From Candidatus Kinetoplastibacterium desouzaii TCC079E (GTDB lineage: Bacteria; Pseudomonadota; Gammaproteobacteria; Burkholderiales; Burkholderiaceae_B), in NCBI RefSeq assembly GCF_000340795.1, contig NC_020294.1, positions 186,001-250,000 of the forward strand: a stretch of 64,000 nt of DNA. The letters run 5' to 3'. Both the position numbers and the translations under genes were made by a program. The notes beneath the pieces were generated by a model. It was not told the DNA's origin, searched no databases, and was given only the letters and a program-made list of their open reading frames with translations. Positions 11,341-20,548 of the stretch are shown here, in pieces. Numbering within the stretch: the first letter of the stretch is position 1; each line of letters starts with the position of its first letter.

Positions 11341-14020
11341 TTAAAACTATATTTATTAATTTATTAGGCACTACAATTATACGTTTAATGTTTTTATTAA
11401 GAATATATTTAGATACAGACTCTGTTTTTATAGCAATGTTTTTTAGCTTTTCTTCATTTTCATTTGTGGAAGCGAAAAAAGATCCTCTTAGTTTGCCGTT
11501 AATTTGTATTATTATTTTTATTTTTTCAGAAATAAGAGCTTCTTCTTCATGAGTTGGCCATGTAGAATCTATGATATTACCATGTACTAGATTATAATTT
11601 AGATTTTCCCAGATAACATATGTGATATGAGGAACTATAGGATATAAAATTCTAAGTAATATTCCAATTGCTTCTGTTAGTACAGAAATAGAGTTATTAT
11701 CTAGTATTGTTGATTCTTGTTTACAAAAATACTCGATGGATTTTAGCATCTTCATTGAAGCAGAAACTATAGTGTTATACTGTAATCTTTCATAGTCATG
11801 ATTACATTGTTTTAATAATGAATGTATATCACGTCTCAAATCCATCAAGGATTTTTTGTTGTTAAGAGAAATAATATCTCTTTTATTATTAGAATTTGAT
11901 GAGATAATATATTCTTTATGAGTATAACAAATCCTCCATAATTTACGTAAAAAACGGTTAGCTCCTTCAATGCCTGAATTTGACCATTCTAATGTTTGTT
12001 CTGGTGGACTTGCAAATATTATAAATAATCTAGCAGTATCTGCTCCCCAATTATTTATAATAGATTGAGGGTCAACTCCATTGTTTTTTGATTTTGACAT
12101 TGTTCCAATGCCATTATATTCTACAAATTTTTCAGAGTTTATTAATTTGTAAGATACAATCACATTGTTTGAATCTCTAACTGCCTCTACATCATCAGGA
12201 TTGAAATATTCTATTCCTCCATTTTTTGTTCTGACTGAAAATGAGTGATTTAAAACCATACCTTGACATAACAATCTAGTGATTGGTTCATCAAAACTAA
12301 GCATTTTCATGTCACGCATGACTTTTGTCCAGAATCTTGCATATAAGAGATGTAATACTGCATGTTCTATACCTCCAATATATTGGTCAATGGGCATCCA
12401 ATAATTGTTTCTTTCATCGATTGCTTCATTCTTATTATTAGCAGAGGTATAACGCATAAAATACCATGAAGAATCAATAAATGTATCCATTGTATCTGTT
12501 TCACGTTTTGCATTAGAAGAACATTTATGACATATACAATGTACAAAGTTATTATCTTTATTTAAAGGATTACCATTGCCGTCAGGAGTAAGATTTTCTG
12601 GTAGCTTAACAGGTAATTGATCATAAGGTACTGGCAATGATCCACAATTTGGGCAATGGATAATTGGTATTGGTGTTCCCCAATATCTTTGCCTAGATAT
12701 ACTCCAGTCTCTAAGTCTCCATGTTGTTTTATAATCACCTATTTTCTTTTTGATGATTTCTTTACTTATAGCAATTGCTGCTGACTTACAATCTAAATTA
12801 TTATATATTCCCGAATTTATTAGGTAACAGTCTTTTGTTTCTCTATATGGTTCTTTCCATTCGCTAGTATTAGATGCTTCAAAATTTTTATTAGATATAA
12901 CTTGTTTTATAGGAATTCCATATTTTTTTGCGAATTCAAAATCACGTTCATCATGAGCTGGTACTCCCATGATAGCACCATCTCCGTAACTCATAAGAAC
13001 ATAATTACATATCCATATAGGTATTTCTTCATTTGTTATTGGGTTATTTACTGAAAGTCCAGTAAAAATTCCTTTTTTTTCTTTTGTTGAGATTTCTGCT
13101 TCAGTATTAGTTCCTATTTTTGTTTGATCTATAAAATTTTGTATAGTTTTATTGTTTTGAGATAGGTGTATAGAAATAGGGTGTTCAGGAGCAATTCCAC
13201 AAAATGTTATTCCATTTATTGTATCTGGCCTTGTGGTAAATACATATAGATTTCCATTTTGTATTAAATTATTATTTTTATCACGTATGTTATGTTTAAA
13301 TGCAAATCTTAACCCTTCAGACTTACCAATCCAATTGGACTGCATAATTTTTACTTTTTCTGGCCACTCTTGGAGTTTATTATCTAAGTCTGATAATAAT
13401 TCATCAGCATAGTCGGTTATACGTAAATAGTACCCAGGAATTTCCCTTTTTTCTATTAGAGCCCCTGAACGCCAACCATGACCATCGATGACTTGCTCAT
13501 TTGCTAGAACAGTTTGGTCTACAGGATCCCAATTAACTATTTGAGTGTTTTGGTAGACTATATTATTCTCTAACATTTTTAGGAACAGCCACTGTGTCCA
13601 TTTGTAGTATTCAGGATCACAAGCACAAATTTCTCTAGACCAATCAATAGATAGTCCGATAGATTGCATTTGAGATTTCATGTATTTGATGTTTTTATAA
13701 GTCCATTCTGCTGGTGATATTTTGGATTTTATAGCTGCATTTTCGGCTGGCATTCCAAAAGCATCCCATCCCATTGGCATAAGAACATTAAAACCATTCA
13801 TACGTTTATAACGAGCCATTACATCATTTATCGTGTAATTACGAACATGTCCCATATGTAGTTTACCACTAGGGTATGGAAGCATAGAACAGGCATAAAA
13901 TTTTGGTTTTATAGAACCATATATATTTTTAGAATATTCAATGGCTTTGTATATTTCTTTAGAAGACCATATTTCTTGGGTTTTTGATTCTATGGTTTTA
14001 TGATCGTAATGTTCTTGCAT
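11333..14020 (-). CDS. leuS: Leucyl-tRNA synthetase
   Basis: LeuS charges tRNA-Leu and hydrolyses mischarged norvaline or isoleucine products. The 895-residue protein carries the HIGH motif as HMGH (55-58) in the context LPYPSGKLHMGHVRNYT, the CP1 editing domain with TTRPDT (about 260-265), and a KMSKS-type loop as TMSKSKNN (about 640-647). A class-Ia anticodon-binding domain and a small C-terminal domain follow. It is slightly longer than the E. coli enzyme (860) because of several lysine/asparagine-rich insertions, a frequent effect of A/T bias. It heads the leuS-lptE-holA operon. The 230 bases upstream separate it from rpmG and probably contain its promoter, but I cannot place one with confidence. 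Confidence 0.98.
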   Translation of the reverse strand: MQEHYDHKTIESKTQEIWSSKEIYKAIEYSKNIYGSIKPKFYACSMLPYPSGKLHMGHVRNYTINDVMARYKRMNGFNVLMPMGWDAFGMPAENAAIKSKISPAEWTYKNIKYMKSQMQSIGLSIDWSREICACDPEYYKWTQWLFLKMLENNIVYQNTQIVNWDPVDQTVLANEQVIDGHGWRSGALIEKREIPGYYLRITDYADELLSDLDNKLQEWPEKVKIMQSNWIGKSEGLRFAFKHNIRDKNNNLIQNGNLYVFTTRPDTINGITFCGIAPEHPISIHLSQNNKTIQNFIDQTKIGTNTEAEISTKEKKGIFTGLSVNNPITNEEIPIWICNYVLMSYGDGAIMGVPAHDERDFEFAKKYGIPIKQVISNKNFEASNTSEWKEPYRETKDCYLINSGIYNNLDCKSAAIAISKEIIKKKIGDYKTTWRLRDWSISRQRYWGTPIPIIHCPNCGSLPVPYDQLPVKLPENLTPDGNGNPLNKDNNFVHCICHKCSSNAKRETDTMDTFIDSSWYFMRYTSANNKNEAIDERNNYWMPIDQYIGGIEHAVLHLLYARFWTKVMRDMKMLSFDEPITRLLCQGMVLNHSFSVRTKNGGIEYFNPDDVEAVRDSNNVIVSYKLINSEKFVEYNGIGTMSKSKNNGVDPQSIINNWGADTARLFIIFASPPEQTLEWSNSGIEGANRFLRKLWRICYTHKEYIISSNSNNKRDIISLNNKKSLMDLRRDIHSLLKQCNHDYERLQYNTIVSASMKMLKSIEYFCKQESTILDNNSISVLTEAIGILLRILYPIVPHITYVIWENLNYNLVHGNIIDSTWPTHEEEALISEKIKIIIQINGKLRGSFFASTNENEEKLKNIAIKTESVSKYILNKNIKRIIVVPNKLINIVLND

Positions 14021-14250
14021 ATAGTTTGGAACTATTTTGATTGAAATGGTTAGTATGGACGAAAAGATTCAAGAGTAGCGAATTATTGATTCTGTTTTGT
14101 AAAAAATTAAATGTAATTTGATGAGTTATATTGTTCAATAATCTTTGGTTCAGAAAAACAATTTTTTAAATAATTTATTATTGTTCTATTTGAAATATTT
14201 AACAACGATCATTATCAAATATTTTGAACCAAAGTATTTTTGATTTTTAA

Positions 14251-14418
14251 TTACTTTAATTTGATTTCTTTATATTCAACATGTTTGCGAACTACTGGAT
14301 CAAATTTTTTCAACAATATTTTATCAGGGTTGTTTCGTTTGTTTTTAGTTGTTGTATAAAAATGACCAGTACCAGCAGTTGATTCTAGTTTGATTTTATC
14401 CCTTGCGCCTTTTGCCAT
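14251..14418 (-). CDS. rpmG: 50S ribosomal protein L33
   Basis: The 55-residue protein begins [20 protein letters not shown] and ends EYKEIKLK, the full L33 family pattern. It has the basic composition expected. The central [13 protein letters not shown] lacks the paired cysteines of the zinc-binding L33 type, so this is the cysteine-free version. It lies 25 bases after rpmB, the standard rpmB-rpmG pair. Confidence 0.97.
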   Translation of the reverse strand: MAKGARDKIKLESTAGTGHFYTTTKNKRNNPDKILLKKFDPVVRKHVEYKEIKLK

Positions 14419-14443
14419 TTTGGTATTCCTATTTATCGTTTAA

Positions 14444-14680
14444 CTAAGCTTGTTTGTTGTTTTTTTGTAGAGAATGTAGAACTGATTCTATTCCATTCTT
14501 GTCTATTGTTCTTAGGGCTTTTGCTGAAACTTTTAGACGTACCCATCTATTTTCTTTTTCAAGCCAGAATTTATGTAATTGTAGATTTGGCAAAAATCTA
14601 CGTTTTGTTTTGTTATTGGCGTGAGAAACATTATTTCCCACCATAGGCCCTTTGCCAGTTATCTGACATATTCTTGTCAT
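14444..14680 (-). CDS. rpmB: 50S ribosomal protein L28
   Basis: L28 is a large-subunit protein. The 78-residue protein begins [21 protein letters not shown], followed by [13 protein letters not shown], typical of L28. Its length is normal. A GGTGATCC-containing Shine-Dalgarno (minus strand, just before 14680) precedes the ATG. The rpmB-rpmG pair would be transcribed together. Confidence 0.98.
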   Translation of the reverse strand: MTRICQITGKGPMVGNNVSHANNKTKRRFLPNLQLHKFWLEKENRWVRLKVSAKALRTIDKNGIESVLHSLQKNNKQA

Positions 14681-15067
14681 GGGATCACCTTGTTTAGGTA
14701 AAATTTACTTATGTTAAGAATTTAATGGTTTAAATATATGATGTTTTATCTATAAGGAGAACAAAATCCCATATATGTGTTCTTAACAAGCAATAAGTGT
14801 TAAAGAAGAAAGATTATATATTATACACAAGCAATCATACAATATATACAATAAAAAATATAGACTTTTTGAGTTTTAATTTATTGTTTTTGTTAGTATT
14901 TCATTTGTAATCATTTTTGTTTGTGTTTGAATATTTGATAGCATTTCAATTGTTTTTTTATTGTTGATTTCTTGCTATTCTAACAGATATGTTTTTACCG
15001 TGCTTCTTAAATAATTGTATTGTATTAACTAATTTTATAGGTTTGTTTTTTTTGTTTGAGAGATACT
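14681..15067. other. 387-bp A/T-rich spacer with no recognised gene
   Basis: Between rpmB (minus) and the efflux-adaptor remnant (plus). Both strands have only short reading frames. In many relatives a TetR-type repressor sits divergent to such an efflux operon, so this may be an erased regulator, but I see no homologous segment. The spacer must hold the rpmB promoter. Confidence 0.5.
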
Positions 15068-15943
15068 ATGTGTATATGTAAAAGATATGTTTTTATAGGT
15101 GTTCTTGCTACGTTCTTAATGTTAGTCATTTTTAATTTATTTTACAAGAATTCTTTTTATGGAAGTTTTAATAAAAATACTAAATCTTTAGTATATCAAG
15201 GTTTGGTTAGTCCAGCTTCTAGTGTTGATGTTGTATCGAGAGTTTCTGGGGTTGTTAATAAGGTTAATTTTCAAGCAGGAGATAAAGTTGTCAAAGGACA
15301 AATGTTATTTAAAATAGATGATGATTATTATAAGACTGTGTACCAACAAAAGAATACTAATCTTAAAAAAGCAGAAAATGATTTAATAAGTGCAAGAAAA
15401 TTATTAGATAAATATAAGTTGCTTGTTAGATCAAGTGCTATAAGTCAGCATAGTTATGAAGAAGCAATTTCTTCTGTTCATAAGGCTGAATACTCTTTGG
15501 AAGAAGCTAAAATAGATTGTAAATTAGCTCTTCTTAATTTAAATAGAACAGAAATAAAGTCACCAGTAGATGGTTTTATAGGTCAAGCTTTAGTTTCAGA
15601 AGGATCTTATATTAATATTGATGGTTTTAAAATGGCTAAAGTGCAACAACTAGACCCTGTTTATATAGATATTTCTACTTCAATCAAGGAATTATCTGAT
15701 TTTTATAAAAGTTCTTTTTATTCTGATGATCAATATAAAAAAGATATAGAAGCAGTAGTTATTCTAAAGAATCATGGTGAGTATGAACACATAGGGGAGG
15801 TTGTTTTTGTTGATCGTTTGGTGGATGTTAGATCTAAATTAATCAATCTAAGAATAAGAGTTGCAAATCCCAAAGGTGTGTTATTACCTGGAGAGTTAGT
15901 TGAAGTAAGACTTAATAAAGTAACATCAGATAACAAGTTATAA
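15068..15943 (+). CDS. RND efflux periplasmic adaptor, C-terminally shortened
   Basis: Adaptors of this family link an inner-membrane RND pump to an outer-membrane channel. The protein of 291 residues starts at the ATG at 15068 (GAGAGA 5 bases before); an in-frame TTG lies at 15056. A membrane anchor (about 7-27) is followed by a lipoyl half (VSRVSGVVNKVNFQAGDKV), a coiled-coil hairpin (about 85-165), the second lipoyl half (TEIKSPVDGFIG) and a beta-barrel ending LLPGELVEVRL. The family normally continues for about 90 more residues (membrane-proximal domain), which are missing. The pump gene that should follow is gone, and the channel gene downstream is broken, so this is probably a decaying gene that is not yet fragmented. 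It could also have been kept for another role. Confidence 0.8.
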   Translation: MCICKRYVFIGVLATFLMLVIFNLFYKNSFYGSFNKNTKSLVYQGLVSPASSVDVVSRVSGVVNKVNFQAGDKVVKGQMLFKIDDDYYKTVYQQKNTNLKKAENDLISARKLLDKYKLLVRSSAISQHSYEEAISSVHKAEYSLEEAKIDCKLALLNLNRTEIKSPVDGFIGQALVSEGSYINIDGFKMAKVQQLDPVYIDISTSIKELSDFYKSSFYSDDQYKKDIEAVVILKNHGEYEHIGEVVFVDRLVDVRSKLINLRIRVANPKGVLLPGELVEVRLNKVTSDNKL

Positions 15944-16065
15944 TTTTTCTGTGTTTATGTTGAATTTCAAATTAGATTTATTTGGTAAATTACGTAGTTT
16001 GTAGCAATCTGCTTGTTATGATTGTTTGACTTCTAATGAGGTTAGATAATTAACTTACATAAACA

Positions 16066-16641
16066 TTGATTTCTTCTATTATTAATGTTTATGTTGGTTA
16101 TAAATCAGTTAATATTCAATGTAATAAACTTAAAGCAATCTATAATTTGCAACATAAATATTGTGATTTTATTGAGGAATTATTAGAAGATGGTAATTAT
16201 AATTTAGAGCATATTGTTAGTGATATGTATATTACTCTATACCATCTGAATTAATTGAAAAAGGTTAGATGTTCTATTTGCAGAGATGAAGATAAAATCA
16301 GCAACTGTGAATATTAATTCAATAAAAGCATTACTATTACCAGATATCTCTTTAACAAACATTGCTGATCTTACTAGTCAATTATTCAGCAATTTGTTTG
16401 TTAATGAAGTAATGTTTGGTATTCCATTTTCAATTCAATATCCTATTATTAAGAACTCATATATTCTTAAACATAAAATCTTGCAACAATATAAAAGGAT
16501 ATTGCTATTATTGATTATGAGAAAACTATTACAATAGCTTTTAAAGAAATATTTAGATTTTTGATCAGAGGGAAATATTTAAAAGAATCATTAAGAACAA
16601 AGAAAGAATTTATTTTAGAGAATAAAAGAAATTCTAATTGA
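16066..16641 (+). pseudogene. OprM/TolC-like outer-membrane efflux channel, degraded
   Basis: Three pieces in two frames resemble the C-terminal half of OprM. Piece one (16066-16254) contains NVYVGYKS, like the Y[VI]x[YL]R helix segment. Piece two (16286-16537) contains INSIKALLLPDISLT, like the family's LYPxISLTG turn, and a segment parallel to the SLPLFDGGR strand. Near 16500 the frame shifts; the continuation in the other frame reads DYEKTITIAFKEI, matching the YEKTIQTAFREV helix, and runs to a stop at 16641. The N-terminal part is absent. With the shortened adaptor upstream this is the remnant of an RND efflux operon. Segments of A/T-rich sequence between pieces are deleted or unreadable. 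Confidence 0.75.
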
Positions 16642-16818
16642 TATTATTTGAAACAAAGTATTGGTTTGTGTTGTGAAATTGATTTGTTATTGCATAATAG
16701 ATACTTATTGAACTTAGAGGTTCTGATAGTTAGGGCATACGAAAACTATTTGCATAATAGGGTAAAATTGTATGAGGCTCCGGACTGTGGTTAGTAGAAA
16801 ATTATTAAGGAGATGGAA

Positions 16819-17547
16819 ATGTTAGAGCTTGGTGTTAATATTGATCACGTAGCCACTTTAAGACAACAAAGATATACACCTTATCCAGATCCTTTATTAG
16901 CTGCGTTAATAGCAGAGGAAGCTGGTGCTGATTTAATTACTGTTCATCTTAGAGAAGATAGAAGACATATACAGTATAAGGATGTTGTAAATATAAGAAA
17001 GAAAATAAAAACTAAATTAAATTTAGAATGTGCCATAACAAAAGAAATGTTGGATATTGCTGTAAACATAATGCCTGATATAGTATGCCTTGTTCCAGAG
17101 AAAAGAGAGGAGCTTACGACAGAGGGTGGTCTTAATATATTAGAGTCTTTTGATCGCATATCAAGTTCTGTAAATTTTTTAAAGAATAGTGGCATAAGAG
17201 TTTCTCTATTCATTGATCCTGATATCAGATGTATATCTGAGGCAGCAAAAACAGGAGCACATGCTATAGAATTACATACTGGGAAATATGCAGAAGTTTA
17301 TGATGATGCTATGGAAAGAGCTTTGGAAATTAGTAGAATTAAAGAATCATCATTACTTGCTATGGAATTAGGATTGCAAGTAAATGCTGGTCATGGTTTG
17401 CATTATGAAAACATTCAAGAGCTTTTAATGATTAATGGGATTAAAGAATTCAATATAGGTCATGCAATAATAAGCAAGGCTATTTTTAGTGGTATGTATT
17501 CTGCTGTTAAATTAATGAAAGATATTATTTCTAGTTATTCAAAATAA
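16819..17547 (+). CDS. pdxJ: Pyridoxine 5'-phosphate synthase
   Basis: PdxJ condenses 1-deoxyxylulose 5-phosphate with 3-amino-2-oxopropyl phosphate to pyridoxine phosphate (vitamin B6). The start is the ATG at 16819, with AAGGAG 6 bases upstream; an in-frame ATG at 16813 abuts the Shine-Dalgarno and is unlikely. The 242-residue protein begins LELGVNIDHVATLRQQR, the PdxJ signature. DLITVHLREDRRHI carries the phosphate/substrate-binding segment, and ELGLQVNAGHGLHYEN and EFNIGHAIIS are the conserved C-terminal motifs. It is followed by acpS after 2 bases, forming pdxJ-acpS, the usual betaproteobacterial order. Confidence 0.97.
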   Translation: MLELGVNIDHVATLRQQRYTPYPDPLLAALIAEEAGADLITVHLREDRRHIQYKDVVNIRKKIKTKLNLECAITKEMLDIAVNIMPDIVCLVPEKREELTTEGGLNILESFDRISSSVNFLKNSGIRVSLFIDPDIRCISEAAKTGAHAIELHTGKYAEVYDDAMERALEISRIKESSLLAMELGLQVNAGHGLHYENIQELLMINGIKEFNIGHAIISKAIFSGMYSAVKLMKDIISSYSK

Positions 17548-17549
17548 TA

Positions 17550-17987
17550 ATGTATAAAAAAAGTAATCTTATTGCAGGAATTGGTATTGATTTTTTATCT
17601 GTTTCTAGAGTTGATGATTTGTTTATAAAATACGGATGTAAGTTTTCCAAAAGAGTTCTTGGGCCAGAAGAGCTTACATCTTTTAGTATTCGTTTAAACT
17701 CCAATTACAAAAGAGGGATTCGTTTTTTAACTACAAGAATATCTGTTAAAGAGTCATTTTCAAAAGCTATTGGAATAGGAATGCGTTCTCCTATGTCTTG
17801 GTCAAACATACAGATTATTAACGATGATAATGGTAAGCCTTATTGTTTATTATCTTCATTTTTAGAAAAATGGTTTGTTAAGAATTACGGTGGGTCTATA
17901 CATATTTCAATAAGCGATGAATCTGATTTTGTAGTATCTAATGTTATTGTAGAAAGAAAAAGATCTTGGTTTATGTTTTTTTTATAA
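17550..17987 (+). CDS. acpS: Holo-[acyl-carrier-protein] synthase
   Basis: AcpS transfers 4'-phosphopantetheine from CoA to a serine of acyl carrier protein. The 145-residue protein has the magnesium-binding motif GIGIDFLSVSRV (Asp14) and SVKESFSKAIGIG (Glu68), the pair equivalent to Asp9 and Glu58 in E. coli. It ends SISDESDFVVSNVIVER plus a hydrophobic tail FMFFL not usual in the family. It is about 20 residues longer than E. coli AcpS. The gene lies 2 bases after pdxJ and 11 before uvrC, so a single transcript is likely. Confidence 0.95.
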   Translation: MYKKSNLIAGIGIDFLSVSRVDDLFIKYGCKFSKRVLGPEELTSFSIRLNSNYKRGIRFLTTRISVKESFSKAIGIGMRSPMSWSNIQIINDDNGKPYCLLSSFLEKWFVKNYGGSIHISISDESDFVVSNVIVERKRSWFMFFL

Positions 17988-17998
17988 TATTGCATTAA

Positions 17999-19825
17999 AT
18001 GTCTGATAATTTTGATATTACTTCATTCTTAAAAACGGCCCCTCATTTACCTGGGGTATATAAGTATTTTGATGAAAATGATCAGGTCATTTATATTGGT
18101 AAAGCTCGTGATATAAAAAAGAGAATTAGTTCTTATTTTCGTAATAATTTGCCTAGCTTAAGAATAACGAAAATGGTATCTAAGATATCTAAGATAGAGA
18201 TTGTTATTACAAATTCTGAGCTTGAGGCTTTGATATTAGAGCATAATCTTATTAAATCTCTAAAACCTAAGTATAATATAGTATTTCGTGATGATAAATC
18301 TTATCCATATCTTAAGTTTTCTTCTCATTCATATCCTAGGTTAATGATTGCTAGGCTTTTATCAAGCAAACAAAATATAGAACAAGGTAAGTATTTTGGG
18401 CCTTTCCCTGATTCTTGGGCTGCTAGAGAAACCATAAATATTTTACAAAAAATATTTAAGTTACGAACTTGTGAAGATTCAGTTCTTTTAAATAGATCTA
18501 GACCTTGTTTGTTAGGGCAGATTGGTCGATGTTCTTCTCCTTGTGTAAAAAAAATAACTCTAAGTGATTATAATAAAACGATCGAAGGAGCTTCTTTGTT
18601 TTTACAGGGTAAATCCAGAGATCTTTTGTTGGATATTAAACAGAAAATGAAGCAAGCCTCAGATGTTATGAATTTTGAGCTAGCAGCAACTTTTAGAGAT
18701 CAAATAAAGGCATTAACAGGGGTTTTGCAAAAACAATCCATGGAGCATATTGGAATTGAAGATACTGATATAATAGCTGTTGTAAATGATAATGATCAAA
18801 CTTGTATAAATGTTGCTATGGTGAGAGGTGGTAGGTATATAGGTGATAATCCATTATTGTTTTATAATGAACACAAAGACAGTCCTGAAAGCATATTGGA
18901 AATTTTTATTACGCAGCATTATTCTAATAAACCTCTACCTAAAGTTTTAGTTTGTTCGCATAATTTTTCTGCAGGGAAAACTTTGGATTTAATTTCTTAC
19001 AGTCAGTCTAGGAAGGTGCGTCTTTCTTTTAATCCTAGAGGTTTAAGGCTTACTTGGTTAGATCAGGTTAAAAAAAATTCTAAGTTGTTCTTGGCTAGAT
19101 CTACAGGTAATAGAGATATCATGTATTTGCGTATTAAAGATTTAATAAAAACTTTAGATATAAAGATTTCATGTTTTGATAATCTATATATAGAATGTTT
19201 TGATATTAGTCACTATTCTGGGGAATCAACACAGGCTTCTTGTGTGGTCTTTAGTAAATCTAATATGCAACCATCATTATATAGAATATATAAAATAAAT
19301 GATATTGTGCCAGGCGATGATTATGCTGCGATGTATCAGGTTTTATCTCGTCATTTTAGCCTATCAAAAAATAAAACAACTCCTAGTCTAGTTATAATTG
19401 ATGGTGGGCAGAGTCAAGTAGACGTAGCAAAAAATGTTTTCAATAAATTTGGTTTAGATACAAATATAATAATAGGAATTTCTAAAGGTGAGGGTCGAAA
19501 AGTAGGATTAGAAACCATACATTTTTCTTATGAAAGAGCTCCGTTAGTGCTGGGTTCAAATTCACCAGCTTTGATGTTGTTGGCATTAATAAGAGATGAG
19601 GCACATCGGTTTGCCATTAAAAATATGAGAAATAGTTTTTTGCAGAGCAGGAAAAGATCTATGCTTACGGAAATTAGTGGGGTTGGTAAGAAAAGATCAC
19701 AGCTTTTATTAAAACATTTTGGTAGTTTTCAGGCTATGACTTTAGCAACTATAGAGGACATTATGAAAGTAAAAGGAATTTCTAAATCATTAGCAGAAAA
19801 AATATATGAATCTATTAGTTCATGA
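17999..19825 (+). CDS. uvrC: UvrABC excinuclease subunit C
   Basis: UvrC makes both incisions around a DNA lesion in nucleotide-excision repair. The 608-residue protein has the N-terminal GIY-YIG endonuclease with PGVYKYFD and VIYIGKARDIKKRISSYF (about 18-46), the UVR/UvrB-binding segment MNFELAATFRDQIKAL (about 220-240), an RNase H-like domain with ECFDISHYSG (Asp near 401) and a C-terminal tandem helix-hairpin-helix (LTEISGVGKKR to the end). All parts are complete and of normal length. It runs from acpS (11-bp gap) to pgsA (49-bp gap). Nucleotide-excision repair appears retained, as do recA and radA elsewhere in the window. Confidence 0.97.
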   Translation: MSDNFDITSFLKTAPHLPGVYKYFDENDQVIYIGKARDIKKRISSYFRNNLPSLRITKMVSKISKIEIVITNSELEALILEHNLIKSLKPKYNIVFRDDKSYPYLKFSSHSYPRLMIARLLSSKQNIEQGKYFGPFPDSWAARETINILQKIFKLRTCEDSVLLNRSRPCLLGQIGRCSSPCVKKITLSDYNKTIEGASLFLQGKSRDLLLDIKQKMKQASDVMNFELAATFRDQIKALTGVLQKQSMEHIGIEDTDIIAVVNDNDQTCINVAMVRGGRYIGDNPLLFYNEHKDSPESILEIFITQHYSNKPLPKVLVCSHNFSAGKTLDLISYSQSRKVRLSFNPRGLRLTWLDQVKKNSKLFLARSTGNRDIMYLRIKDLIKTLDIKISCFDNLYIECFDISHYSGESTQASCVVFSKSNMQPSLYRIYKINDIVPGDDYAAMYQVLSRHFSLSKNKTTPSLVIIDGGQSQVDVAKNVFNKFGLDTNIIIGISKGEGRKVGLETIHFSYERAPLVLGSNSPALMLLALIRDEAHRFAIKNMRNSFLQSRKRSMLTEISGVGKKRSQLLLKHFGSFQAMTLATIEDIMKVKGISKSLAEKIYESISS

Positions 19826-19874
19826 TGTAGTATATTAATTTCAATAATAAATTTCTAACCTATTAAATTAAAAT

Positions 19875-20450
19875 ATGCTAATAAATGTGCCAATTGCTCT
19901 TACATGGATGCGTGTTTTATTGATTCCTATGATGGTTTGTCTTTTTTATTGTTCTAATGGCATTACTGAGCCGATGCGAGATCTTTTTGCTTCGATGTTA
20001 TTTTTATTTGCAGCTTTGACTGATTGGCTAGATGGATGGTTAGCACGTAGATTAAATCAAACAACTTCTTTTGGTGCTTTTTTGGATCCGGTAGCAGATA
20101 AATTAATGGTTTGTTCATCTTTAATTATTCTGTTAGAACTAGGAAGAATAGATTTATTAGTTACTTTAATTATTATTGGAAGAGAAATAACAGTCTCTGC
20201 TTTGAGAGAATGGATGGCAATTATGGGAGCAAGAGCTAGTGTTGCTGTGCATAGAATAGGCAAAATAAAAACCATGTTTCAAATGATTGCTATTCCTTGT
20301 TTGTTATATGGAAGAAGTATTTTGGGAATTGATTTGTTATTTTTTGGTAATATACTAATAATAATGGCGTCAATTCTTACTGTTTGGTCTATGCTTTATT
20401 ATATAAGGCGTGCCTGGTGTATTTTAAATATAAAAAATAAAAATATTTAA
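19875..20450 (+). CDS. pgsA: CDP-diacylglycerol-glycerol-3-phosphate phosphatidyltransferase
   Basis: PgsA makes phosphatidylglycerol phosphate, the step committing CDP-diacylglycerol to anionic phospholipids. The 191-residue membrane protein has the CDP-alcohol phosphotransferase signature D-G-x2-A-R-x8-G-x3-D-x3-D as DGWLARRLNQTTSFGAFLDP (about 52-71). Several hydrophobic segments suggest 5-6 membrane passes. uvrC-pgsA is a standard order in proteobacteria. Confidence 0.96.
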   Translation: MLINVPIALTWMRVLLIPMMVCLFYCSNGITEPMRDLFASMLFLFAALTDWLDGWLARRLNQTTSFGAFLDPVADKLMVCSSLIILLELGRIDLLVTLIIIGREITVSALREWMAIMGARASVAVHRIGKIKTMFQMIAIPCLLYGRSILGIDLLFFGNILIIMASILTVWSMLYYIRRAWCILNIKNKNI

Positions 20451-20548
20451 TTGGTTGTTCAATCAAATGTTTGGATTATTCTAATTTTTTGTGTTTGTTT
20501 TTTTAAAGTATATTCTTAATTAATTTTGTTTAATGTGGTGTTAGAAGC

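Noticed and set aside
16066-16537. Two plus-strand frames that could be taken as small hypothetical genes
   Set aside because: Their sequences match successive parts of an OprM-like channel with a frameshift to a third piece, so they are one pseudogene.
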